Origin: Acidobacteriota bacterium | GTDB lineage: Bacteria > Acidobacteriota > UBA6911 > RPQK01 > DATIPO01 | DNA length: 16,841 bases | Direction: 5' to 3' | Assembly (NCBI GenBank): GCA_028277865.1 | Contig: JANQFM010000727.1 | Location: 1-16,841, forward strand | In this document: one piece after another, positions 1-7,279 of the stretch | Layout of the letters: the number at the start of each line of letters is the position of its first letter | How positions within the stretch are numbered: the first letter of the stretch is position 1 | The notes under the pieces: model-generated | The model's input: the letters and a program-made list of their open reading frames with translations, nothing else | Told to the model about the DNA's origin: nothing | Database searches by the model: none | Made by a program: the position numbers and the translations under genes

Positions 1-95
1 GTACAGTACAGTACGACTGCGCGGGCCTCGGTCGCGACGCCTTGCCAGGACGGCGCTTGCGGCCCCTCGCGACGGCAACCCGTGAGAAATCCGGG

Positions 96-3000
96 CTAAG
101 AGATTCCGAGAGATTCCGGGCCCTTTCGCGGGCTCCCCAATCCCGATGTCCGTGCAGTGCCCTTGCGTACCTTTTCCAGGATGGCCACGATCTTGTCGAT
201 TTGTATGGGCTTGCTGAGATAATCGTCCATGCCGGCCTCCAGGCACTGCTGGCGGTCCTGCTCCAGGGCGCTGGCGGTCATGGCGACGATGATGGGGCGG
301 CCATTGCTGCTGCGCTGCCGTACGATGCGGCGGGTGGCTTCCAGGCCGTCCATGCGGGGCATTTGCACGTCCATGAAGATCACATCATAGTCACGTTGGC
401 CGAATCGCTCCAAGACCTCAATGCCGTCCATGGCAAGATCGGCCTGGTAGCCGAGCTTTGAGAGCATCCGCACGGCCACCTTCTGGTTGACGGGATTGTC
501 TTCGGCCAGCAGGATCTTCAGGGGGATTCGCCGGGCCATCTGGCTGTCGAACCTTGAAAAGTGCCGCACCGGCCTGCCTGCCCGAGGCCGATCTGGCTGC
601 CGGCTGAAGATCTCGACCAAGTGCTCGAAGAGGGCGGACTTCTTGACCGGCTTGGTCAGCCAGGGGAAGTTCTTGCGGCTGCGGGGCTTTTGACCCACTG
701 AGCTGAGGATGATAATGGGAAGGCTCTCCAGGCCAGGCTGGCGCCTCAACTCTTCAGCCAGGCGGGCCCCTCCCAATTCGGGCATTTGGAAGTCAAGCAC
801 CGCGGCATCGAAGCGCCGGCCGGACTCGACCCACTGCAGGGCTTCGGCTGCCGATGCGGTCTCGTGGGGCTGCATGCCCCATTGCTTCATCAGATGAACC
901 AGGATGCGCCGGTTGGTCTTGTTGTCGTCCACCACCAGAATGCGCCGGCCCCTCAACCCTTGCAGGCCGAGTCTGCGGGCCGGGGCCATGGCGGCCTGCT
1001 GAGCCTTTTCGGCCTTGAGGGTGAAGTGGAAGATCGAACCCTCCCCCAGCCGGCTTTCCACCCAAATGCGGCCTCCCATCAGTTCCACCAGGCGTTTGCT
1101 GATGGTCAGCCCCAATCCTGTGCCACCGTACTTGCGGGTGGTCGATGCGTCCCCTTGGGTGAAGGATTCGAAGAGTTGATCCAGGCGTTCGGAAGGGATC
1201 CCGATCCCCGTGTCGCGGACACTGAAGTGCAGCTCGCCGGATCCATTCTGGGCGGTCTCGCCTGGCTGGGGCAATCGGCGCACCAGGACAAATATCTCTC
1301 CTTTTTCGGTGAACTTGACCGCATTGGAAAGGAGGTTGGCCAAAACCTGCTTGAGGCGCGTCACGTCTCCCAGGATGTGCTCAGGGACACCGTCTTCAAT
1401 CAGGTAGGCGATTTCGATCCCTTTGCGGTTGCAGGAGGGCACCACCAGATCGAGTGCCTCTTCGACGCAGGCTGTCAGGTCGAAGGGGCTGGACTCGATT
1501 TCCAGCCGTCCGGCTTCGATCTTGGAAAAGTCGAGGATGTCGTTGATGATGGCCATCAAGGCGTTTCCACTGCTGCGGATGATCTCGACAAGTTCCGCTT
1601 GGTCCTTGTTCAGATCGGTGTCTTGCAAGAGATGCGACATGCCGATCACGCCGTTCATGGGGGTACGGATTTCGTGGCTCATGTTGGCCAGGAACTCGCT
1701 CTTGGCACGTGTCGCCTCCAGGGCCCGCTTGGTGGCCAGCTTGCGCTCTTCCACCTCGGCCTCCAGGTGACGCTTCTGCTCATAGATCTTGCGAGTCCGC
1801 TCCCCGACCATGGATTCCAAGCGCAGGTTTTGCTCCCGTAGCCGTCGGCGCTCCCTTTTGGCATTGAGGCTTTGACGCATGTAGGCGTACAGGGCCAGGC
1901 CGAAGCCCAAAAGGGCATACCCGGCGAAGGCCCAGTTGGACCTCCACCAGGGCGGCAGCACCTTGATGCTGACTTGGATGCCCTCCTCATTCCAGACTCC
2001 GTCGTTATTGGAACCGCGCAGGTGCAGCTTGTAGCTGCCAGGCGGCAGGCTGGACAGGGTCACCTCGCTTTTGTGGCCGAGATCCACCCAGTCTTGGTGC
2101 AGGCCTTCCAGACGGTAGGCGTAGCGGTTGCGGGAGGGGTTGGCGTAGTCCAGGGCGGCGAATTGAAAGTTGATCAGGTAGTCGTCGTGGCGGAGTTGCA
2201 GATCCTGAAGCTGCGACAAGGGTCCGATGGCGTCGTCCCGACTGTTCATTTTGCTGAAATCTGTCAGGACGAGAGGAGGAACCCGCTCATTGCGGACCAG
2301 CCGGCGAGGGTCAAACACGGTGATCCCCCTGGTCCCTCCAAAGAAAAGAAGGCCTCCAGGGCTCTGGCATTGTGCACCTCGCCAAAACTCTTTCCCCTGA
2401 ATCCCTCGGCTGGCTTCGAAGTTGGTGAAGGTCTCGCTGGTGAGGTCGAATCGCGACAGGCCATTGTTCGTGCTCAGCCACAGGTAGCCGTCCTTGTCTG
2501 CAAGCATGCCAAGGACCGTGCTGCTGGGCAGTCCTTGGCGCCTGCCATAGTTCTTGAACCGTGCCGGCCGGGCGTGGCTGTCGTCCAAAGGACTGATTTC
2601 AAGGCGGCTCAGTCCCGAAGCGGTTCCCGCCCACAGCACGCCTTTGGGGTGTTCGACAAGGGCGTGAACGATGTTATGGCCGATGCTGCCCCTGTCGGCG
2701 GGATCATGCATGTATCTGGCAAAGCTCTTCCCGTCGGTCGACATCCGGTTGAGGCCCCGGAAGGTTCCGACCCAAAGTCGGCCGGTGCCGTCCTCATAAA
2801 GGGTCCGAATGGCATTGCTGCTCAGAGAATCAGGTTGGCGGGGCTCGTGCAGGAAGTGCTGGAATTTCCTGCTTTGGGAATCGAGCAGGTCGAGGCCTCC
2901 GGCGTTGGTGCCTACCCAAATGTTCCCCTGGCTGTCCTGCAGCAAAGCCCGGATCTGGTCGTTGCTCAGGCTGGACGGATCGGCGGGCTGGTGACGGTAG

Positions 3001-4370
3001 CTTGAAACGGCCCGGCCGTCGCGAAGGCGGTACAAGCCTTGCGACCCCGTTCCTGCCCAGATGTCGCCTTGACGGTCTGACAGCACGGCCCAAACCGAGT
3101 CATGGGGAAGCCCCTGTGGATCGGATGAATCGTTGCCATAGCGGACGAACACATTCTCGGAGCGATCAAAGCGACTGAGGCCTCCGCTTAACGTCCCCAC
3201 CCACAGGTCGCCTTGCTGATCCAGCGTCATCGACAGAGCCCGGTTGCCGCTCAAGCTGTGCGGATTCAGGGGATCATGCATGTAGTGGGCAAAGGCCTCA
3301 GTGCCTGGGTTGAATTTGCTGACTCCTTCCCAATCAGTGCCGAACCAGAGGATGCCGCCCTGATCTTCATAGATGGCCCAAATTGTGTCGTCGCTGAGGC
3401 TGAACGGGTCGGTTGGATTGTTCTTGTAGCGCGCCCAAACGCCCTTGTCGGGCTGAAACCGGTTGAGCCCTCCTCTAAAGGTTGCGATCCAGTAGTTCCC
3501 CCTGATGTCCTGATGCATGGCGCTCAAACGGTCGCTGGAAAGTGAGCTGGGGTCATCCGGCGAGGCCCGATAGGCTTGGAAGATGCCTTGGGGACTTTCC
3601 ATGCGATTGAGCCCCGCGTCCAGGGTCAGTACCCACAAGGTCCCGTCGCGGTCTTCGTACAGGTTGGCCAGCCGGTCGGAGCTCAGGCTGGAAGGGTCTT
3701 GGCTGTCGTGATGAAAGCGGCGAAAGGAGCCTGAACGGCGATCCATCCGGTTCAGGCCGCCTTGTGTGGCCACCCAAATGACTCCGTGCCTGTCCTCCAA
3801 AATCGCGGAAACGTTGTTGTGGCTCAAGCTGGACGGGTCGGCGGGATCGTGCTTGAAGCTCTCAAAGCCATCTTCTTCAGCGATGTAGCGATTCAGCCCT
3901 CCGCTGACAGTCCCAACCCACAGGGCACCCATGCTGTCAACATAAACCTCGTTGATGTCGTTGTCGCTGATGCTGGTCGGATCTTTGGGATCATGCTGAT
4001 AGCGGATAAACCTGTCCAAGGCGGGGTCAAACCGGTTCAGCCCCTCGTCTGTGGCCAGCCAGATCCGGCCTTGCGGATCCTGGCACATGGCATAAACGGC
4101 GTTGTCCGAAATGGAATTGAGATCGTCCGGGTCGTGCATGTAGGTCCGGAAGCGCACTCCATCATAGCGGTTGAGACCTTCCAAGGTGCCGAACCACAAG
4201 AAGCCGGTTTCATCCTGCAGGATGGATACCACCGCACTGTGCGAAAGCCCCTCCAAGGTCGAGAGGCGCTCAAATCGAAGCGAAGCGCCCGAAGCAAGCA
4301 AAGGAGAAGTGAAGAGCAAAGCGCAGGCCAGCAACCAGAAGGCCCTCGGGTCCGGTCGAATGCCCGGCAC
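96..4370 (-). CDS. Hybrid sensor histidine kinase with 14 Reg_prop blades, Y_Y_Y, HisKA, HATPase and two receiver domains
   Basis: This is a membrane-anchored hybrid two-component kinase that should sense a periplasmic ligand. Numbering is from the GTG at 4370 (1424 residues). A signal or anchor segment spans 11-28. Fourteen repeats of about 46 residues, each ending like 'LWVGT..GGLNR', span about 30-686, enough for two seven-blade propellers. A Y_Y_Y domain lies at about 725-805, a membrane helix at 813-831 and a charged coiled coil at 835-885. HisKA has the phospho-acceptor His899 (FLANMSHEIRTPMN). HATPase shows an N box (N1016), DTGIGIP (1053-1059) and GGTGLGL (1082-1088). Receiver 1 (1143-1255) has DD1148-1149, D1193 and K1240. 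Receiver 2 (1283-1401) has E1290/D1291, D1334 and K1387. No Hpt or AraC-type helix-turn-helix follows, so the output is unclear. The frame is open back to a TTG at 4535. GTG 4370 is preferred because it has a GGGGGA ribosome site and puts the signal peptide at the N-terminus. The ligand is unknown. Confidence 0.93.
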   Translation of the reverse strand: MPGIRPDPRAFWLLACALLFTSPLLASGASLRFERLSTLEGLSHSAVVSILQDETGFLWFGTLEGLNRYDGVRFRTYMHDPDDLNSISDNAVYAMCQDPQGRIWLATDEGLNRFDPALDRFIRYQHDPKDPTSISDNDINEVYVDSMGALWVGTVSGGLNRYIAEEDGFESFKHDPADPSSLSHNNVSAILEDRHGVIWVATQGGLNRMDRRSGSFRRFHHDSQDPSSLSSDRLANLYEDRDGTLWVLTLDAGLNRMESPQGIFQAYRASPDDPSSLSSDRLSAMHQDIRGNYWIATFRGGLNRFQPDKGVWARYKNNPTDPFSLSDDTIWAIYEDQGGILWFGTDWEGVSKFNPGTEAFAHYMHDPLNPHSLSGNRALSMTLDQQGDLWVGTLSGGLSRFDRSENVFVRYGNDSSDPQGLPHDSVWAVLSDRQGDIWAGTGSQGLYRLRDGRAVSSYRHQPADPSSLSNDQIRALLQDSQGNIWVGTNAGGLDLLDSQSRKFQHFLHEPRQPDSLSSNAIRTLYEDGTGRLWVGTFRGLNRMSTDGKSFARYMHDPADRGSIGHNIVHALVEHPKGVLWAGTASGLSRLEISPLDDSHARPARFKNYGRRQGLPSSTVLGMLADKDGYLWLSTNNGLSRFDLTSETFTNFEASRGIQGKEFWRGAQCQSPGGLLFFGGTRGITVFDPRRLVRNERVPPLVLTDFSKMNSRDDAIGPLSQLQDLQLRHDDYLINFQFAALDYANPSRNRYAYRLEGLHQDWVDLGHKSEVTLSSLPPGSYKLHLRGSNNDGVWNEEGIQVSIKVLPPWWRSNWAFAGYALLGFGLALYAYMRQSLNAKRERRRLREQNLRLESMVGERTRKIYEQKRHLEAEVEERKLATKRALEATRAKSEFLANMSHEIRTPMNGVIGMSHLLQDTDLNKDQAELVEIIRSSGNALMAIINDILDFSKIEAGRLEIESSPFDLTACVEEALDLVVPSCNRKGIEIAYLIEDGVPEHILGDVTRLKQVLANLLSNAVKFTEKGEIFVLVRRLPQPGETAQNGSGELHFSVRDTGIGIPSERLDQLFESFTQGDASTTRKYGGTGLGLTISKRLVELMGGRIWVESRLGEGSIFHFTLKAEKAQQAAMAPARRLGLQGLRGRRILVVDDNKTNRRILVHLMKQWGMQPHETASAAEALQWVESGRRFDAAVLDFQMPELGGARLAEELRRQPGLESLPIIILSSVGQKPRSRKNFPWLTKPVKKSALFEHLVEIFSRQPDRPRAGRPVRHFSRFDSQMARRIPLKILLAEDNPVNQKVAVRMLSKLGYQADLAMDGIEVLERFGQRDYDVIFMDVQMPRMDGLEATRRIVRQRSSNGRPIIVAMTASALEQDRQQCLEAGMDDYLSKPIQIDKIVAILEKVRKGTARTSGLGSPRKGPESLGIS

Positions 4371-4376
4371 TGTGTT

Positions 4377-4382
4377 TCCCCC
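4377..4382 (-). promoter_or_regulatory. Ribosome binding site deciding the GTG start of the sensor kinase
   Basis: On the minus strand GGGGGA lies six bases before GTG at 4370. The more distant in-frame TTG at 4535 has its purine run directly against the start codon and would add 55 residues with no signal character ahead of the hydrophobic segment. The site is purine-rich but not a full GGAGG, so support is moderate. Confidence 0.45.
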
Positions 4383-4550
4383 GTCCCGCGACTGATCCAG
4401 GCTGATTGCCGACTGCAAGACGTGCCCTCCAATTTCGAATCGCAAGCGAGATCGGATTCCGGCCAGCTTGCCGTGTCTGATTCTACTGAAAAGATTGGCA
4501 TCATGCTCAATCCTCCACGCATGTCTGAATGTCAATTCCTATTATTAGGT

Positions 4551-4565
4551 TTGATAAAACATCAA
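4551..4565. promoter_or_regulatory. Possible operator: TTGAT-N5-ATCAA inverted repeat
   Basis: A perfect 5-base inverted repeat with a 5-base spacer lies in the AT-rich patch of the divergent region, about 180 bases upstream of the kinase GTG. Its position suits a regulator site for either neighbour. Arms this short can arise by chance in AT-rich DNA. Confidence 0.2.
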
Positions 4566-4682
4566 TATTGCCTTCGGTTTAAAATATCGCCATGCAGTTC
4601 GTTGACCTTGGCAAGCCAAGGGCCGAAATCCCAGAGGGTGTACAATCGTCTTGATGATTGAGTCGAAATCGGTTGGACGGTC

Positions 4683-4744
4683 GGAGGTCAAAAGGGCTTC
4701 CTTTCCTCCCGACTCCCGACTCCCGACTGCCGACTCCTGACCCC
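4683..4744. repeat. Hairpin followed by GACTCCC heptamer tandem repeat
   Basis: GGAGG (4683-4687) pairs with CCTCC (4705-4709) and AAAGG (4691-4695) with CCTTT (4700-4704) around a GCTT loop, leaving a 3-base bulge. Directly after it are four 7-base units (GACTCCC, GACTCCC, GACTGCC, GACTCCT) and a partial fifth at 4711-4744. The array ends nine bases before the lptFG start codon and so occupies the place where its ribosome site should be. Two other gaps in the window carry arrays with the same period. Confidence 0.8.
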
Positions 4745-4752
4745 TATTGATC

Positions 4753-7092
4753 ATGACCCGCATCCACCGCATCATCTACCAGGAAGTCGCGCCGCCCTCG
4801 TGCATTGCCTTGCTGGTGCTGACCTTTGTGGTCTTTACGCGGGAGTTCGGGCGCATCAGCCGCCTGTTCATCCAGCAGGGGGCTGAGGCTGGCATGATCG
4901 GCGAGATGGTGCTGGCTTTGCTGCCTCCCATCTTCATCTACACCATCCCGCTTTCGCTCTTGATCGGAACCCTGGTCGGCTTCAGCCGGCTGTCGACTGA
5001 AAGCGAAGTGGTGGCCATGCGGGCGGGCGGCGTCAGCATCTACCAGATGATTTGGCCAGTCCTCAAGCTGGCCGTGGGCGTGGCGGCGGTAACTGCCTCA
5101 ATGACCTTCATCTTCTTTCCCATGGCCAACTGGCACTTGCAGCAGTTGCGCGCCGAGTTGGGTGCCAGCCCCGTCCCGTCTGAAATCAAGGCGCGGGTGT
5201 TCTTCGAGGGCCTTCCCGACAAGATTCTCTATGTCGAAGATCAGGATCTGCGCACTTCGCATTGGAAGGGCGTCTTTCTGGCCGATACGGCGGGGACGGA
5301 TGAGTCGGCTGGGAAAAGGGTGATCCTGGCTCGAGGAGGCCGGATGATCGTCAGCCCCGACAACCAGCGCCTGCAGTTGCAGTTCGAAGGCGGACTGAGT
5401 TACCGCATCGACCCCGGTGCCCCGGAAAAGTACACTTGGAGCGGCTTTCAGACCCTGGACGTCCCGGTCCCCCTGCCCCAGGCCCAACTCGATCCGGCCC
5501 CCACCAAGCGTCCCCGCGAGATGCAGCTTCGGGAACTGCGGCGAGATATCCAGCGAGGGACGCCTCGCCAAAGGCGCTTCGGCTTGGTGGAGCTGAACCG
5601 GCGGATAGCGTTGCCCGTTTCGGCCCTGCTGTTCGCTGTTCTGGGAGTGACCCTGGGATCCCGTTCGCACCGGGGCGGCCGCGCCTACGGACTGGTGCTG
5701 AGCATGGCGATGGCCTTCGCCTACTACGCCTTGCTGGAAGCCGGCGTCCAGGCCGCTGAGGATGAAGTGGTCTCCATCCTGACCGGCCTTTGGGGGCCCA
5801 ACATCGTATTGGCCCTGACCGGAATCCTCAGCTTGCGGCTGGTTCACACGGATTCGGCCTTGCTGAGCCGCCTGGCCAACCATCGAATCTCCCTTGGCTT
5901 GGTCAAAGGGCTGCGAGGGGCCACCCGGCGCCTGAGGGACTGGTGGCGGACCCTGTCCGACAGCCTGAGGGAGCGGATGTGGCGCATGGCGGAAGGGACG
6001 CCCCGCATCGCCCGGGTGATCGACCTCTACGTGTCGCGCATGTTCTTGCTTTACCTGCTCCTGACCCTAGCGGCCACCACTGCCCTCTACTATCTTTTCA
6101 CCTTCTTCGATCTGGCCAACGACATTTTTTCGAACCGAATCGAATCCACCATGGTGATGGAGTATTTCCTTTACCTGCTGCCTCACGTCCTCAGCATGCT
6201 GATTCCCATCTCGACCCTGATCGCCACTCTGGTCGCTTTTGGAGTCCTGGAAAAGACACGCCAGGTCGTGGCTCTGAAGGCCTGCGGCGTCAGCCTCTAC
6301 CAGATCACCCTTCCCGTCTTCGGGCTGGCCCTGCTCATCAGCAGCGCTTCCTACCTGAACCAGGAGTACGTGCTGCCCTTCGCCAACCAGCACCAGGACA
6401 GCCTGAGAGCCCAAATCAAGGGCCGGCCGGCCCAGACCTACTACACCCCGGGCCGCAACTGGATCTTCGGCAACGACAATCGGCTTTACAACTATGCCTA
6501 TTTCGACTCCGACCGAGACCGCTTTGCCGAGCTGTCCGTCTACGAAATGGACATCAACGGCAACAAGTTGATCTCCCACACATACGCCCACCAGGCTTTC
6601 TGGGAGCGCACCACCCAGAGCTGGAGGTTGGCAGACGGCTGGTCGCTGCACTTCGATTCCCCCCAGGACCGCTTTGAAAGGTTCGATCAAAGGCGGTTCG
6701 AATACGCCGAGGCTCCCGACTACTTTGAAGCCGAAGTCCGCGAATCGAGCAAGATGACCTACCCCGAGCTGTACGGATACATCCAGCAGCTTCAGCAAGG
6801 CGGCTTCGAGGTCGACCACCTCAAGACCGAGCTGTACACCAAGCTTTCCCTTCCCCTTGTTCCTCTCATCATGGCCCTGATCGGCATCCCTTTCGCCTTC
6901 ACCCTGGGCCGCAAGGGAGCGCTCTACGGCTTGGCCACCGGAGTGCTGCTGGGGATGATCTATTGGGGCGCTTTCGGCGCCTTTGGTGTCCTGGGCGCCG
7001 GCGGCCTGCTCACCCCCGTCCTGGCCGCCTGGGGACCCAATATCATCTTCGCCGCCGGGGGCGCCTTCCTGTTCCTGACGGTGAGGACGTGA
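4753..7092 (+). CDS. lptFG: LptF-LptG fusion, LPS export ABC transporter permease
   Basis: This protein should form the whole inner-membrane permease of the LptB2FG lipopolysaccharide exporter in one chain. It has 779 residues, twice the roughly 360 usual for LptF or LptG, and is visibly duplicated. Residues 1-360 and 405-779 each show three helices, a periplasmic beta-rich insert and three more helices. Matching landmarks are 'TESEVVAMRAGGVSIYQM' in the first half and 'KTRQVVALKACGVSLYQI' in the second; these are the cytoplasmic coupling helices expected to contact LptB. 'WGPNIVLALTG' and 'WGPNIIFAAGG' mark the last helices. A basic linker of about 40 residues joins the halves. By usual gene order the first half would be LptF-like and the second LptG-like, which is inference. 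ATG 4753 is chosen over a TTG two codons upstream; neither has a clear ribosome site. lptB, lptC and lptA are not in the window. Confidence 0.92.
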   Translation: MTRIHRIIYQEVAPPSCIALLVLTFVVFTREFGRISRLFIQQGAEAGMIGEMVLALLPPIFIYTIPLSLLIGTLVGFSRLSTESEVVAMRAGGVSIYQMIWPVLKLAVGVAAVTASMTFIFFPMANWHLQQLRAELGASPVPSEIKARVFFEGLPDKILYVEDQDLRTSHWKGVFLADTAGTDESAGKRVILARGGRMIVSPDNQRLQLQFEGGLSYRIDPGAPEKYTWSGFQTLDVPVPLPQAQLDPAPTKRPREMQLRELRRDIQRGTPRQRRFGLVELNRRIALPVSALLFAVLGVTLGSRSHRGGRAYGLVLSMAMAFAYYALLEAGVQAAEDEVVSILTGLWGPNIVLALTGILSLRLVHTDSALLSRLANHRISLGLVKGLRGATRRLRDWWRTLSDSLRERMWRMAEGTPRIARVIDLYVSRMFLLYLLLTLAATTALYYLFTFFDLANDIFSNRIESTMVMEYFLYLLPHVLSMLIPISTLIATLVAFGVLEKTRQVVALKACGVSLYQITLPVFGLALLISSASYLNQEYVLPFANQHQDSLRAQIKGRPAQTYYTPGRNWIFGNDNRLYNYAYFDSDRDRFAELSVYEMDINGNKLISHTYAHQAFWERTTQSWRLADGWSLHFDSPQDRFERFDQRRFEYAEAPDYFEAEVRESSKMTYPELYGYIQQLQQGGFEVDHLKTELYTKLSLPLVPLIMALIGIPFAFTLGRKGALYGLATGVLLGMIYWGAFGAFGVLGAGGLLTPVLAAWGPNIIFAAGGAFLFLTVRT

Positions 7093-7097
7093 GGGGA

Positions 7098-7194
7098 GGT
7101 CCGAAGTCCAAGGTCCAAAGTCCAAAGTCCAAAGTCCAAAGTCTGCAGAACATACAGTTGGTCTGCTGGGCCGCTTTTCCTGACTACCGACTTT
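7098..7194. repeat. AGTCCAA heptamer tandem repeat with inverted flank
   Basis: Starting six bases after the lptFG stop are six 7-base units (GGTCCGA, AGTCCAA, GGTCCAA, then AGTCCAA three times) and a partial AGTC, ending at 7143. About 40 bases on, GACTACCGACTTT (7182-7194) carries two related units in the opposite orientation, so AAAGTC and GACTTT could pair as a long-loop hairpin. It resembles the short tandemly repeated repeats known between genes of cyanobacteria and some other phyla. It could act as a 3' end for the lptFG message, but no U-tract follows. Confidence 0.8.
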
Positions 7195-7227
7195 ACCTTC
7201 AATTAACATCCTGATTTTGGACCGAGG

Positions 7228-7252
7228 CTCTGTGCTCTTCGTGTCTCTGTGG
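7228..7252. repeat. CACAGAG-type dispersed simple repeat
   Basis: The plus strand reads CTCTGTG, CTCTTCGTG, TCTCTGTGG. The reverse complement is the CACAGAGACACGAAGAGCAC pattern that I recognise from intergenic regions of many Acidobacteria, Planctomycetes and Verrucomicrobia assemblies. It lies 28 bases before the radical SAM start. Only one copy is visible here, so the dispersed nature rests on recognition and not on this window. Confidence 0.4.
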
Positions 7253-7267
7253 CAATCTCTTCCGTGC

Positions 7268-7273
7268 TAAAAT
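7268..7273 (+). promoter_or_regulatory. Possible -10 element (TAAAAT) before the radical SAM gene
   Basis: TAAAAT lies seven bases before ATG 7280. There is no convincing -35 at 16-18 bases upstream, where the CACAGAG repeat sits, and no purine-rich ribosome site before the ATG. If the hexamer is a real -10 the transcript would be essentially leaderless. Support is weak. Confidence 0.2.
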
Positions 7274-7279
7274 TCCCGC

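Larger units (their letters stand above)
4371..4752. other. Divergent intergenic region between sensor kinase and lptFG
   Basis: About 380 bases separate the minus-strand kinase from the plus-strand lptFG gene, so promoters for both should lie here. Visible items are an AT-rich patch at about 4536-4590, unlike the surrounding GC-rich DNA, and a small inverted repeat TTGAT-N5-ATCAA at 4551-4565. There is also a perfect TTGACA on the minus strand (4535 to 4530) without a convincing -10 partner. A plus-strand TACAAT at 4641-4646 has no good -35 at the right spacing. A hairpin plus heptamer array lies next to lptFG. No gene is supported in it. Confidence 0.5.

Noticed and set aside
1..14. GTACA repeated at the very left edge
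   Set aside because: Two and a half copies of a 5-base unit at the window edge are too little to call a repeat, and it may be an assembly edge effect.
32..74. TCGCGACG repeated twice downstream of the kinase stop, as a possible terminator
   Set aside because: The copies are direct repeats with a palindromic core; no stable stem followed by a T-tract could be drawn.
4037..4522. Minus-strand frame with a GGAGG site before an ATG-ATG pair near 4498, as an alternative kinase start
   Set aside because: It runs in a different frame from the kinase, has no signal peptide and overlaps the propeller coding region; no frameshift is needed to explain the kinase.
42..4661. Long plus-strand open frames opposite the sensor kinase (for example 786-1841, 1872-3005, 3762-4661)
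   Set aside because: They lie antisense to a gene with clear domains, show low-complexity composition typical of GC-rich shadow frames, and contain no family motif.
4654..4740. 28-codon plus-strand frame starting eight bases after TACAAT
   Set aside because: Half of it is the heptamer array and there is no ribosome site; it is most likely a chance frame.
5098..7209. Minus-strand frames opposite lptFG (5098-5883 and 6067-7209)
   Set aside because: They are shadows of a gene with clear membrane helices and duplicated LptF/G motifs; the products are Gly/Gln/Val-rich with no domain.
7093..7279. CRISPR array suggested by regularly repeated short units after lptFG
   Set aside because: The units are seven bases long and directly adjacent without spacers, so this is a simple tandem repeat; no cas gene is present.
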